Shown: piece after piece, positions 44,420 to 54,900 of the stretch | How positions within the stretch are numbered: the stretch's first letter is position 1 | Layout: the number at the start of each line of letters is the position of its first letter | Assembly: GCF_002553505.1 (NCBI RefSeq) | Contig: NZ_PDCP01000016.1 | Location: 48,947-112,946, forward strand | Reading direction: 5' to 3' | From: Mycolicibacterium agri | Lineage (GTDB): Bacteria > Actinomycetota > Actinomycetes > Mycobacteriales > Mycobacteriaceae | Length of the DNA stretch: 64,000 nucleotides | The notes under the pieces: generated by a model | The model's database searches: none | What the model was told of the DNA's origin: nothing | Seen by the model: only the letters and a program-made list of their open reading frames with translations | Position numbers and translations under genes: made by a program

Positions 44420-45889
44420 GTGACCTATCTTCGAAAAGCCGTGCTGGCCGTCATGGCGCTGCTTGCCCTGGCGCTCACCGGTTGCGGCGGCGGTGGCGAC
44501 GAAAACCCGGTGAAGTCAAGCGGTGTGCTGCGGGTCGGCACCGAAGGCGTGTATGCCCCGTTCAGCTACCACGACGCCACGACGGGCGAACTTGTCGGCT
44601 ACGACATCGATGTCGCCAAGGCGGTCGCCGACAAGCTCGGCGTGCGCGTGGAATTCGTTGAAACGCCCTGGGATTCGATATTCGCGGCGCTGGAGGCAAA
44701 CCGCTTCGACGTGGTCGCCAACCAGGTGACCATCACCGACGAGCGCAAAGCCAAATACGACCTGTCCGAGCCGTACTCCGTCGGGGAAGGCGTGATCGTC
44801 ACCCGCGCCGACGACAACTCCATCACGTCACTGGCGGATCTGAAGGGCAAGGTCGCCGCCGAGAATGCGACGAGCAACTGGTCGGAGGTGGCTCGTCAGG
44901 CCGGCGCACGGGTGGAGGCGGTCGAGGGGTTCACCCAGGCGATCAAGCTGCTGAACCAGGGCCGCGTCGACGTGGTCGTCAACGACAGCATCGCGGTCTA
45001 CGCCTATCTCGCCGAAACCAACGACAAGTCGGTGAAGATCGCAGGAACCGTCGGCCAGAAGAGCGAGCAGGGCTTCGCGGCGCGCAAGAACAGCGGTCTG
45101 CTGCCCGACCTCAACAAGGCGCTCGACGAACTGCGGGCCGACGGGACGCTGGCGGCGATCTCGCAGAAGTATCTGAAGGCCAACGCCTCCGGCGCGCCGG
45201 AGGCGGCCGAGACCCCGCAGCAGCCGCGGTCGACCTTGCAGTTGGTGTTGGACAGTCTGTGGCCGCTGGCCAAGGCGGCCATCACGATGACCATCCCGTT
45301 GACGATCATCAGCTTCGCGATCGGCCTGGTGATCGCGCTGATCGTGGCGCTCGCCAGGCTGGCGTCGAACCCGGTGATCAGCAACATCGCCCGCTTCTAC
45401 GTCTCGGTGATACGCGGAACTCCGCTGCTGGTACAGCTTTTCATCGTGTTCTATGCGATGCCGGAGCTGGGGGTGAGGATCGACCCGTTCCCGGCGGCCG
45501 TGATTGCGTTCTCGCTCAACGTGGGCGGTTATGCCGCCGAGGTGATCCGCTCGGCAATCCTGAGCATCCCGAAGGGTCAATGGGAGGCGGCCGAGACGAT
45601 CGGCATGAATTACACGAAGACACTGCAGCGCATCGTGTTGCCGCAGGCGGCGCGCGTTGCCGTGCCGCCGTTGTCGAACACGCTGATCTCTCTGGTGAAG
45701 GACACCTCGCTGGCGTCGACGATCCTGGTGACCGAACTGCTGCGGGAGGCGCAGCGGATCGCGGCGCCCACCTTCGAGTTCTTCGCGCTGTACGGCACTG
45801 CGGCGGTCTATTACTGGGTGATCTGCCTTGCGCTGTCGTTCGGGCAGGCGCGGATCGAACACCGACTGGAAAGGTACGTGGCGCGATGA
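44420..45889 (+). CDS. Polar amino acid ABC transporter, fused substrate-binding protein and permease
   Basis: A 489-residue fusion. Lipobox LALTG|C near residue 22, then a periplasmic binding domain of the glutamine/cystine family (about 30-255; VGTEGVYAPFSYHDATTGEL, FDVVANQVTITDER), then an inner-membrane HisM/GlnP-type permease (about 275-485) with the EAA loop (EAAETIGMNYTKTLQRIVLPQAAR). The SBP is thus tethered both by lipid and by the permease. GTG 44420 lies 12 nt after the start of TAGCGT (44408-44413), so a leaderless mRNA is probable. The ATPase follows with an ATGA overlap. Confidence 0.92.
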   Translation: MTYLRKAVLAVMALLALALTGCGGGGDENPVKSSGVLRVGTEGVYAPFSYHDATTGELVGYDIDVAKAVADKLGVRVEFVETPWDSIFAALEANRFDVVANQVTITDERKAKYDLSEPYSVGEGVIVTRADDNSITSLADLKGKVAAENATSNWSEVARQAGARVEAVEGFTQAIKLLNQGRVDVVVNDSIAVYAYLAETNDKSVKIAGTVGQKSEQGFAARKNSGLLPDLNKALDELRADGTLAAISQKYLKANASGAPEAAETPQQPRSTLQLVLDSLWPLAKAAITMTIPLTIISFAIGLVIALIVALARLASNPVISNIARFYVSVIRGTPLLVQLFIVFYAMPELGVRIDPFPAAVIAFSLNVGGYAAEVIRSAILSIPKGQWEAAETIGMNYTKTLQRIVLPQAARVAVPPLSNTLISLVKDTSLASTILVTELLREAQRIAAPTFEFFALYGTAAVYYWVICLALSFGQARIEHRLERYVAR

Positions 45890-46659
45890 CAGAACAGGCC
45901 TCGCGGGCTGAGAACCGCATCACGGTCGAGGATGTCCATAAGTCGTTCGGCGACAACGAAGTTCTGCGCGGCATCTCCTTCGAGGTGGCGCAGGGATCCG
46001 CGACGACGGTGATCGGGCCGTCGGGCTCGGGCAAGACGACGCTGCTGCGCGCGCTCAACGCGCTCGACGTGCCCGACTCCGGCGTCATCCAGATCGGCGA
46101 CGAGCGGATCGACTTCTCCAAACCCGTCGGCAAAGACCAGCTGCGGCGCTACCGCGCCCAGAGCGGCATGGTGTTTCAGGCGCACAATCTGTTCCCGCAC
46201 AAGACGGCGCTGGAGAACGTCACCGAGGGGCCGCTGGTCGTGCAGAAGCGGCCGAAGGACGAGGTCGAGGCCGAGGCAGTGGAGTTGCTGAGCAAGGTCG
46301 GTCTCGCCGACAAACGCGACCAGTACCCGTATCAACTCTCCGGCGGCCAGCAGCAGCGGGTCGGCATCGCGCGGGCGCTCGCGCTCAAGCCGAAGGTGGT
46401 GTTGTTCGATGAGCCCACCTCAGCGCTGGACCCCGAACTCGTCGGCGAGGTCCTGTCGGTTATCCGCGACCTGGCCGTCGAGGGGTGGACGATGGTCATC
46501 GTCACGCACGAAATCCAGTTCGCCAGGCAGGTTTCCGATCAGGTGCTGTTCACCGATCACGGCGTCATTCTGGAGAAGGGTCCGCCGGACGAGGTGATCG
46601 GCGATCCGAAGGAGGAGCGTACGCGGCAATTCCTGCAGCGAATCCTCAACCCGCTGTAG
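45886..46659 (+). CDS. Polar amino acid ABC transporter ATP-binding protein
   Basis: A 257-residue ABC ATPase of the GlnQ/HisP type, partner of the fused SBP-permease. Walker A GPSGSGKTTLLRAL, signature LSGGQQQRVGIARAL, Walker B VVLFDEPTSALDPE, switch His in VTHEIQFA. It would drive uptake of a polar amino acid such as glutamine or cystine; the substrate is not resolvable. A much longer frame upstream is the antisense-like shadow within the permease and is not used. It is convergent with the O-methyltransferase gene, with the repeat-filled spacer between. Confidence 0.93.
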   Translation: MTEQASRAENRITVEDVHKSFGDNEVLRGISFEVAQGSATTVIGPSGSGKTTLLRALNALDVPDSGVIQIGDERIDFSKPVGKDQLRRYRAQSGMVFQAHNLFPHKTALENVTEGPLVVQKRPKDEVEAEAVELLSKVGLADKRDQYPYQLSGGQQQRVGIARALALKPKVVLFDEPTSALDPELVGEVLSVIRDLAVEGWTMVIVTHEIQFARQVSDQVLFTDHGVILEKGPPDEVIGDPKEERTRQFLQRILNPL

Positions 46660-46681
46660 CTCATTCCCCACTTTCTTCTTG

Positions 46682-46741
46682 GCGAGCGTGCGTGTCTGCA
46701 GGCAACACGCCGATAGAAATCAGGAGTTTACGCACGCTCGC
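46682..46741. repeat. 60-bp palindrome-ended intergenic element, copy A
   Basis: Ends are perfect 11-bp inverted repeats GCGAGCGTGCG (46682-46692) and CGCACGCTCGC (46731-46741). The first 33 bp match the reverse complement of copy B with one mismatch. It starts 22 bp after the ABC ATPase stop. Confidence 0.75.
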
Positions 46742-46764
46742 GATGGGTCAGCGAGTGCGGCCGC

Positions 46765-46920
46765 GCCGTCGACTCAGGGGGCGGTGAGTTCGACCGCGCC
46801 GTCGACTCAGGGTTCGGCGAATGCGGGCAGGGCCGTTGACTCAGCGTCCGGCGATGCGGGCAGGATCGTCGGATGGGGGCAGGGCCGTCGAACATGGACA
46901 GAAGCCGTCGATTGCCTTGC
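46765..46920. repeat. Degenerate tandem repeat between the two palindromic elements
   Basis: GCCGTCGACTCAGGG (46765 and 46798) and GCCGTTGACTCAGCG (46832) recur with a period of 33-34 bp, linked by GGCGAATGCGGGCAGG-like sequence. Two or three shorter, degraded units follow (GCCGTCGAACA, GCCGTCGATTG). No coding potential was recognised. It fills the spacer between the inverted elements at 46682 and 46941. Confidence 0.6.
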
Positions 46921-46940
46921 GGGGCCATAACTCTCCCAGC

Positions 46941-47002
46941 CGCGAGCGTGCGCAAACGTCGGTAGTTTCTCGGCGTGTCGCCTGCAGACACGCACGCTCG
47001 CG
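46941..47002. repeat. 62-bp palindrome-ended intergenic element, copy B (inverted)
   Basis: Ends are CGCGAGCGTGCG and CGCACGCTCGCG, 12-bp perfect inverted repeats. Its reverse complement resembles copy A along the whole length, with the middle 17 bp diverged. It ends 14 bp before the O-methyltransferase stop. Confidence 0.75.
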
Positions 47003-47016
47003 GCAAAGAGGGATAG

Positions 47017-47676
47017 TCAGGTCCGGCAGGAGATCTCCATCGTGTCGGATTCCCTGGCCGGAAAGCTCACGCTGACATAGCCATTCGACGGGTCACGCAC
47101 GTAGTCCAGATAATCCTGCAGCCCAGGCATGCTCGTGTTGTCGGCGACGACCAACGCGCCGGGCGCGAGCCGCGGCTCGAGAAGCTCCAGCACCTTGCGG
47201 TAGAGGTCCTTCCAGCCGTCGAGCAACACGAACCCTATCGGCCCGTCCACCTCCGCGAGGGTCTGCAGCGCGTCGCCATGCAGCACGGTGATCACGTCGT
47301 CGAGTCCGGCATCGGCGAAGTTGCGGGTGGCGGCTGCGACCTTGTCGGCGTTCAACTCGGTGGTGATCACCCGGCCGACGCCGTTGTCGCGGACCGCCGA
47401 AGCCAGATGTATCGCCGAAATGCCAAGCGACATACCGAATTCCACGACGGTGTCGGGGCGCGACGATCGCACCAACGAGTAGAGCAGACGGCCGGCCTCC
47501 GGTGTGACGGGTAGGTAGAACTCGCTCAAGGCATCGGCGCGGGCCTGGGCATCGGCCTCCGCGGGTACTGCGTCGCGGCTCATCATCTCGCCAAGAAGGG
47601 GCAGTTGCCTGTCGGCCTCGGTGAACATCCGGTCGAGGGTGGCCGCGACACGCGGATCAAGCAGGGTGCACGTCAT
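47017..47676 (-). CDS. Class I SAM-dependent O-methyltransferase
   Basis: A 219-residue protein of the catechol/caffeoyl-CoA O-methyltransferase type. The SAM-binding strand-loop is [19 protein letters not shown], followed by [16 protein letters not shown] and the metal-contacting [19 protein letters not shown] is the late strand. Substrate unknown. The 33-bp gap to the upstream tgt stop suggests they may be co-transcribed from tgt, but a functional link is not obvious. Confidence 0.88.
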   Translation of the reverse strand: MTCTLLDPRVAATLDRMFTEADRQLPLLGEMMSRDAVPAEADAQARADALSEFYLPVTPEAGRLLYSLVRSSRPDTVVEFGMSLGISAIHLASAVRDNGVGRVITTELNADKVAAATRNFADAGLDDVITVLHGDALQTLAEVDGPIGFVLLDGWKDLYRKVLELLEPRLAPGALVVADNTSMPGLQDYLDYVRDPSNGYVSVSFPARESDTMEISCRT

Positions 47677-47709
47677 ACCACGACGGTACCGCTGCCGCGG
47701 CGACAGCGG

Positions 47710-48942
<1,233 letters not shown>

Positions 48943-49065
48943 TCAATCAGCAGTGCGCGCTCAGGCAAATTTGGTCGATTTGCAGGACCTTTGCTAGGGC
49001 ACACTCCATACTCTGGGGGAGGGTCCGCCGACGAAGCGGTCCGCAACGACAAAAGGAGAACAGTG

Positions 49066-49527
49066 GTGAAGCGTGTGTTCGTGGTCGCCCTAGGGGGCGC
49101 GGCGATTGTCATCGCCGGTCTTTCCGGCTGTTCATCGGATAAGAAATCCGAAACCAGCGGTGAGACATCGACGGCAGCTGCCGCGGAAGGCAAGAGCACG
49201 GTCACGATCGACGGCGAGGACCAGGCCGTCCAGGGCACGGTCGTCTGCAACACGATGGGCGAGAACGTCAACATCGCGATCGGCGACGCCACCACGGGCA
49301 TCGGCGCGGTCGTCGGCACCGGCGACGAGCCTGTGGTGCATTCGGTTGGCCTAGGCAACGTCAACGGCGTCACCCTGGGCTTCCAGGAGAACGCCGGCCA
49401 GGGCGAGGCCAAGGCCGAGAAGGACGGCAGCACCTACAAGATCTCCGGCACCGCGGTGGGCGTCGACATGGCCAACCCGATGCAGCCGGTGACCAAACCC
49501 TTCGAGATCGAGGTGTCCTGCCCCTGA
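49066..49527 (+). CDS. lpqH: LpqH-like (19-kDa antigen family) lipoprotein
   Basis: A 153-residue lipoprotein from GTG 49066, 6-7 nt after AAAGGAG. Signal peptide and lipobox IAGLSG|C. The mature domain matches the M. tuberculosis 19-kDa antigen closely: [66 protein letters not shown] and the final EIEVSCP; two Cys can pair. LpqH proteins are abundant, surface-exposed, TLR2-active lipoproteins of unclear physiological role. A TACTCT box lies at 49009-49014. In M. tuberculosis lpqH follows the proX-Rv3760 region; here it is about 13 kb away in another context, or is a paralogue. Confidence 0.92.
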   Translation: MKRVFVVALGGAAIVIAGLSGCSSDKKSETSGETSTAAAAEGKSTVTIDGEDQAVQGTVVCNTMGENVNIAIGDATTGIGAVVGTGDEPVVHSVGLGNVNGVTLGFQENAGQGEAKAEKDGSTYKISGTAVGVDMANPMQPVTKPFEIEVSCP

Positions 49528-49549
49528 GAATGCCCCTGCGAACTTGACA

Positions 49550-49590
49550 CGGCGGCGGCGTCCCTTGCTGGGGCGCCGCCGTTGTTGTGT
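49550..49590 (+). terminator. Hairpin terminator after lpqH
   Basis: CGGCGGCG (49553-49560) pairs with CGCCGCCG (49574-49581), and the inner CCC/GGG adds to the stem; TTGTTGTGT follows. It lies 23 bp after the lpqH stop and before the cutinase gene. Confidence 0.6.
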
Positions 49591-49614
49591 CGCTCTCGTG
49601 TAAGAGTGGAAAGG

Positions 49615-50280
49615 GTGAGCGCGGCCCTGATATTTCGTTTGCTCGCCGCTGTCGCTATGACGGCGACAGCGGTGGCCACGCCGCTGCCGAAGGCGTCGGC
49701 GCAGCCATGCCCCGACGTGGAAGTGGTCTTCGCGCGCGGGACGTTCGAGCCACCGGGCGTCGGGGGAATCGGCCAGTCCTTCGTCGACGCAGTACGCAAG
49801 CAGGCCGCCGGACGATCCGTCGACGTCTACGCCGTCAATTACCCGGCCAGCACCGACTTCCCGACGGCCGTCGTCGGCATCACCGACACCGCCAACCGGA
49901 TCAGGGCCACGGCGGCCAACTGCCCCGAAACCAGGATCGTGCTCGGCGGCTTCTCCCAGGGCGCGGCCGTGGCGGGTTTCGTCACATCCGAAGCGGTCCC
50001 CGCCGGCGCGGCGGCAGATGACGTGCCTGATCCGCTGCCTGCCGAGGTCGCCGACCACGTGGCCGCGGTGGCACTGTTCGGCAAGCCGTCGCCGCGGTTC
50101 ATGGAGCAGATCGACACCCCGCCGGTCGAGATCGGGCCGCTCTACCGCGCCAAGACCATCGACCTCTGCATCGCCGACGACCCGGTGTGCGCAAACGAGG
50201 GCGACGGCGCCAATCACGCGTTGTACAACCGCAACGGAATGACCGATCGGGCAGCGAAATTCGTGGTCGACCGCCTCTGA
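49615..50280 (+). CDS. Secreted cutinase-like serine esterase
   Basis: A 221-residue protein with a signal peptide (to about residue 31, PLPKASA|QP). The mature part begins CPDVEVVFARGTFEPPG, typical of mycobacterial cutinase-like proteins (CFP21/Culp group). Catalytic triad: Ser in LGGFSQGAAV, Asp in CIADDPVCANEGD, His in GANHALY. The two disulfides are positioned as in the family. It hydrolyses ester bonds of lipids or polyesters. GTG 49615 gives a short signal peptide after AAGG; longer starts cross the terminator. Confidence 0.92.
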   Translation: MSAALIFRLLAAVAMTATAVATPLPKASAQPCPDVEVVFARGTFEPPGVGGIGQSFVDAVRKQAAGRSVDVYAVNYPASTDFPTAVVGITDTANRIRATAANCPETRIVLGGFSQGAAVAGFVTSEAVPAGAAADDVPDPLPAEVADHVAAVALFGKPSPRFMEQIDTPPVEIGPLYRAKTIDLCIADDPVCANEGDGANHALYNRNGMTDRAAKFVVDRL

Positions 50281-50415
50281 GGAACGGTTGCGACACGGTC
50301 ACGGAACGGTACCTTTCCGTACATCAGTGATCACAAAGGCCCCATTGATCACTATCGTCACATCCGGCTAAGTGCGGAACGTCGATCCGGCGTCCGGTCC
50401 CTCGAAAGGTGTGAC

Positions 50416-51867
50416 ATGTCGCCGTTTGCTCGAATCGCGTCGATACCAGTGGCATCGGCGACCGCACTCGGGCTTGTCATCTCCGTCGTCGTCGCACCGC
50501 CTGCCACCGCCGAACCCTGCACCGGCGCCGCCGCCGAGGCACAACCGCCGAGCGCACCGAACGCGACCGCGACGCCCGCGCTGCCCGGCGTGAGCGGCCC
50601 GCCGATCGGCCACCGGCCCCGCAAGGCCAAGGACGAAGCACCGCTGCCGAACCTGGGTCGGCTGTCGCGGTCGATCCTCAACTCGTTCCTGCCGCAACAA
50701 GGCCGGGTACAGCAGCAGGCGGGCGTGGCTCCGCCGCCTGCTCCACCGCCGGTTCCCGATGCGGCACCGATCGCACAGCCGGCGCCACCTGCACCCGCTC
50801 CCGGGCCGGCGCCCGCTCCCGCGCCGCCACCCGGTCCACCGCCGGGGACGTCGCTGGTCGGGTGGGTGACCGGCCCGCACAGCCCGAACGACACCATCAA
50901 GCGCTTCGCGATCACCGGCACGGACCTCGGAATCATGTGGGACAACGGCGATCCGGTGAACAACCAGGTGCTGATGGCCTTCGGTGACACCATCGGCTAC
51001 TGCAGCGTGCGCGGTCGACAGTGGCGATACAACACGCTCTTTCGGACCTCGGACCGTTCGCTGGGGAAGACGATCGCCATCCCGAACGGCGTTGTGAACA
51101 ATCGCTATTCGGGTTCGCCGCTGTGGGCGCCCGCGCTTTCGAAGCAGATCATCAACAGCATCAAGTTCGCGCGGTCGGAGACCGGGATCATCCCAACTTC
51201 GGGAATCGCGGTCGGCACAACGCAATACCTGAGCTTCATGTCCATCAGGAGCTGGGACAGCCCAGGCACGTGGACGACGAACTTCTCCGCCATCGCGGTG
51301 TCACCGGATAACGGCGAGCACTGGGGGGTGTACCCGCAGAGCATTCGTCCCGCGTCTCCGGACGCTGTTCCGCGGGTGCCGTTCGTGCCCGGTGGGGAGA
51401 AGTTTCAGGTAGGCGCTTTCCTGAAACCCGGTGACGGCTACCTGTATTCGTACGGCACACCGTCGGGACGCGGCGGGCCCGCGTTCTTGTCGCGCGTGCC
51501 ACAGAACATGGTGCCGGAACTGTCCCGCTACGAGTACTGGGACGGCGGCAAGTGGGTGCCGCGCGACCCCGGTGTCGCGGTACCGGTCATTCCCGCGCCC
51601 GTCGGCGAGATGTCGGTGCAGTACAACACCTACCTCAAGCAGTTCCTGGCGCTGTATTGCAACGGCAACGACGACGTCGTGGCCCGCACAGCGCCTGCGC
51701 CGCAGGGCCCGTGGGGACCCGAGCAGATGCTGGTGTCGTCCAATGATTTCCCCGGCGGTATCTATGCGCCGTATCTGCATCCGTGGTCGACCGGCAAGGA
51801 GATCTACTACAACCTCTCGCTGTGGTCGGACTACAACGTGATGTTGATGAAGACCGTGCTGCCGTAG
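50416..51867 (+). CDS. Secreted DUF4185 protein (possible endo-D-arabinanase, GH183)
   Basis: A 483-residue protein with a signal peptide (to about 32, APPATA|EP), a Pro/Ala-rich linker (about 105-150) and a C-terminal DUF4185 domain. That domain is a beta-propeller-like fold: FAITGTDLGIMWDNGD, VLMAFGDTIGYC, YLSFMSIRSWDSPGTWTTN, then FLSRVPQNMVPELSRYEYW. DUF4185 enzymes from mycobacteria and bacteria were recently described as endo-D-arabinanases (GH183) acting on arabinogalactan or lipoarabinomannan. Asp residues in TDLGIMWDNGD and FGDT are candidate catalytic acids. A cell-wall remodelling role is inferred. Confidence 0.82.
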   Translation: MSPFARIASIPVASATALGLVISVVVAPPATAEPCTGAAAEAQPPSAPNATATPALPGVSGPPIGHRPRKAKDEAPLPNLGRLSRSILNSFLPQQGRVQQQAGVAPPPAPPPVPDAAPIAQPAPPAPAPGPAPAPAPPPGPPPGTSLVGWVTGPHSPNDTIKRFAITGTDLGIMWDNGDPVNNQVLMAFGDTIGYCSVRGRQWRYNTLFRTSDRSLGKTIAIPNGVVNNRYSGSPLWAPALSKQIINSIKFARSETGIIPTSGIAVGTTQYLSFMSIRSWDSPGTWTTNFSAIAVSPDNGEHWGVYPQSIRPASPDAVPRVPFVPGGEKFQVGAFLKPGDGYLYSYGTPSGRGGPAFLSRVPQNMVPELSRYEYWDGGKWVPRDPGVAVPVIPAPVGEMSVQYNTYLKQFLALYCNGNDDVVARTAPAPQGPWGPEQMLVSSNDFPGGIYAPYLHPWSTGKEIYYNLSLWSDYNVMLMKTVLP

Positions 51868-51880
51868 GACCCCTGGCCCC

Positions 51881-51948
51881 CTTCGCGAAACGGAATCTAC
51901 GCAGCGAAAGTGCGAGTGAGGGCCTGCGGGAATGCCGTTTCGCGGAAG
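51881..51948. repeat. 68-bp palindrome-ended element between convergent genes
   Basis: The ends CTTCGCGAAACGG (51881-51893) and CCGTTTCGCGGAAG (51935-51948) are inverted repeats differing by one inserted base. The 41-bp middle is unpaired. It fills the gap between two convergent genes and could serve as a terminator for both; its form is like the elements at 46682 and 15767 but the sequence differs. Confidence 0.65.
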
Positions 51949-51949
51949 G

Positions 51950-54900
51950 TCAACGCGCCAGCAGCGCACGCAGCCGCAGCAGGATGGTGTCCAGCATCGC
52001 GGACTCGTAACCGGCGCGCAGGTTCGTCAAACGGTCGACTTGCCGTTGGGCTTCAGCGTGGTCGCCCTCGGCGTCGCGCTCCAGCAGCGTCTCGACGAAT
52101 ACGGCGGTGCCCACGATGGCGTAGAAGAACCGACCCGCGTGATGCAGTTCCTCCACCGCTTCCCGCATCGCCGCAATGGCGGCGTCACGCTCACCGCGGC
52201 GCGCCCGGTCCCGCGCGATCCACAGCTCGGCGACCGGTACCAGGAACGGACCCCGCTCGCGCGTGAAGTCACGAAACCGCGTCATCAGCTCGAGACCGCG
52301 ACGACGGTCGGCCGCCGAGTCGCGGTTCAGCAGCGCGTACGCCAGTGTGTATTTGGCCAAGTAGAGCGCGATGTCGTGGCTGGATTCCGCCGCCCGCAGC
52401 GCCGCTTCGCTCACACGCACCGAGGCGTCGTCTACCCGCAGCACCCCATAGGGCATCGCGTGTCCGTAGGTCCAGGTGACGCACACCGCGAGGGTGGCCG
52501 GGTCGCTGTTGCGCGCCATGACGATGGCGTCGTCGTAATCCTGTCGCCATCCGGGACGGCCCAGCCACCACCGGGCGGTGCCACGCCATGTCAGCGCGAA
52601 CGCCAGCGGTGAGCCGAAACCGAAGTTGGCGCCTTTGCTTTCATCACCTGCAGCGAGGTCGATGACGACCTGCGACCAGTGCAGTATCTCATCGAATCGA
52701 CCGGCATCGAACCAGTTGACGAACGCCACGAACGCCAACCCGACGGTGAGGTCGGCATCACCTATCGATTCGAGTAAAGCCATCTGTTCGGAGGCCAACT
52801 GCGCACCTTCCCGGGAACGCCCGGTGTAGAGAAGTTCGGTACCCAGCCCCGTCATCCCGATGGCCAGCGAGACTTTGTCTCCTGCAAGCGAGCACAGCTG
52901 CCCCAGCTCCTCGAACCGCCTGCTGGCTTGCAGCGCTTGACCGTGGTAATCGGTGGCGCACAGCATCGTTCGTGGGGCGATGCGCATCGACAATTGTGCG
53001 GCGTCGTCGGCGGGCAGGGCGTCGGCGATTCGCCGGGCCTGCTCCCAGCTGACCCTGGCGGCGCCGACGTCGCGGTTGACCGACCATGCGGCGGCGCGCA
53101 TGTGCCAGCCGTATGCGGCATGCACCTCGCCGGCAGCCTGCAGATGTTCGGCGATCAGCGCCGCGTTCTCTTCCACCGATTCCGGCTCGCGTTCTTCGAT
53201 CGAGGCAGCCAAACGTCGGTGCCAGTCGGCGCGGTCGGATTTCAGCTGTGACTCGTAGGCCACCGCGCGGATCAGCGGATGGTGAAGGGCATACTGGGCG
53301 CTCGGGGTGAATGACACCTGGTCGATCATCTCGGCGTCGATGAGCTCGTCGACCACGGCGTCAATACCCAAGGCGGCCAACAGTTCCGAGCTGAAGCGGG
53401 CGCCGATCACCGATGCCGCGTGCAACGTCTGCCTGGCCGTCGAACTCAGCCGGTCGATGCGGGCAGAGATCGACGCCTGTATCGTGGCGGGCACTTTGAC
53501 CTCGGCGACATCGGTGCTGCACACGTATCGGCCGCGATCGCCGGAAAGCACTCCGCGCTGGGCTAATTCGCGCACCATCTCCTCGGCGAAGAAGGGGTTA
53601 CCGGCCGCATTGTCAGCGATGACCTCGGCCAGCCCGGCGACGGACGGATCGGAACCCAGTAGCGACGCGATGAGTGCCGCGGTATCCGAATCACCCAGCG
53701 CGTCAAGGGCTATCGTCTGCGCACCGTGCGCCCGCAGCAGCACTCCGTGGTATTCGGGGCGGGCGGTGATCAGCACCATCGACGGGGTGCGCGCGATCAC
53801 GGCCAGGAAGTCGGCCAGCATGGATTCGCTGACGACATCGATCCAGTGTGCATCCTCGATGATGAACAGCGTCGGCTCGGTGCGACTGAGCGCTGTGGTG
53901 TTGACCAGTGCGGTCAACCGGCGGCGCCGCGCTTCGGGATCGATCTGCGGCAACGCCACCGCGGGGTCGGCGATACCGAGCAGGTCGTCAAGCAGCAGCA
54001 GGTCCTGCGGGTCGGCGTCGGCCGGCACGGCGGCGCGCAATTGGTCGCAAGCGGCCTGCCCGTCGAGGTCGGTGACACCGCTGCCCGCGCGCAGCAGCCG
54101 CTCCACCACCCCGAAGGGGACATCGCGCGTGTGCGACTCGCAGAAGACCCAGAACACCTCGACTCCGCGCTTGGCCGCAACGGCCGCGGTCTCGCGGGCC
54201 ACCCGGGACTTGCCTATACCCGCCGGGCCGACGACGGCGACGACGCCGCCGCGGCCACCGACGGCACGGTCGACCATGGCCTCCAGCGCCGCCATCTCCC
54301 AGCGCCTGCCGACGAAGGCCGCCTCGGCACGCCCGACGATCCCCTGCCGCGGCCCGATCGCCGCCAACTGGTAGGCGCACACCGGTGTGTCGGAGTTCTT
54401 GATGCGCACCCACTGCGCATCGCCGAGGCTCACGGCGTGTTCGACAAGGCGCGCGGTGGACTCCGAGAGCATCACGGCGCCGGGCGGCGCGACCGACTCC
54501 ATCCGCTGCGCCATGCCGACGTGCTCACCGGTGGCGGCATACCGCGACGAACCCGATTCCGACCCCATCGACCCCGCGATCACCTGACCCGAGTTGAGGC
54601 CTACCCGCATTCGCAGGTCCACATGGTCGCGGCGGGCCACGTCGACGGCCACGCGGCCGATCTCCTCCTGGATTGCCAACGCAGCCAAACAGGCGCGAAA
54701 AGCGTGGTCCTCCAACGCAATCGGTGCGCCGAATAAGCCCATCACGCCGTCGCCCGTGTACTCGACGGTGCCGCCGTAGCGGCGCACCACCGCGGCTGAG
54801 CGCTCCAGCACCTCGGTGATGATTTCGCGGGCCCGCTCCAGATCGAGAGTCGCCGTGATGTCCATCGACTGCACCACGTCGGCGAACAGCACGGTGACTT

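Noticed and set aside
46765..46920. Possible CRISPR array
   Set aside because: Units degrade quickly, spacers are not of uniform length or unique, and no cas genes are in the window; it is a simple tandem repeat.
46728..47006. Open frame of 92 codons on the minus strand in the repeat region
   Set aside because: It is composed of the repeat elements themselves, is rich in Arg/Pro/Ser, and has no ribosome binding site.
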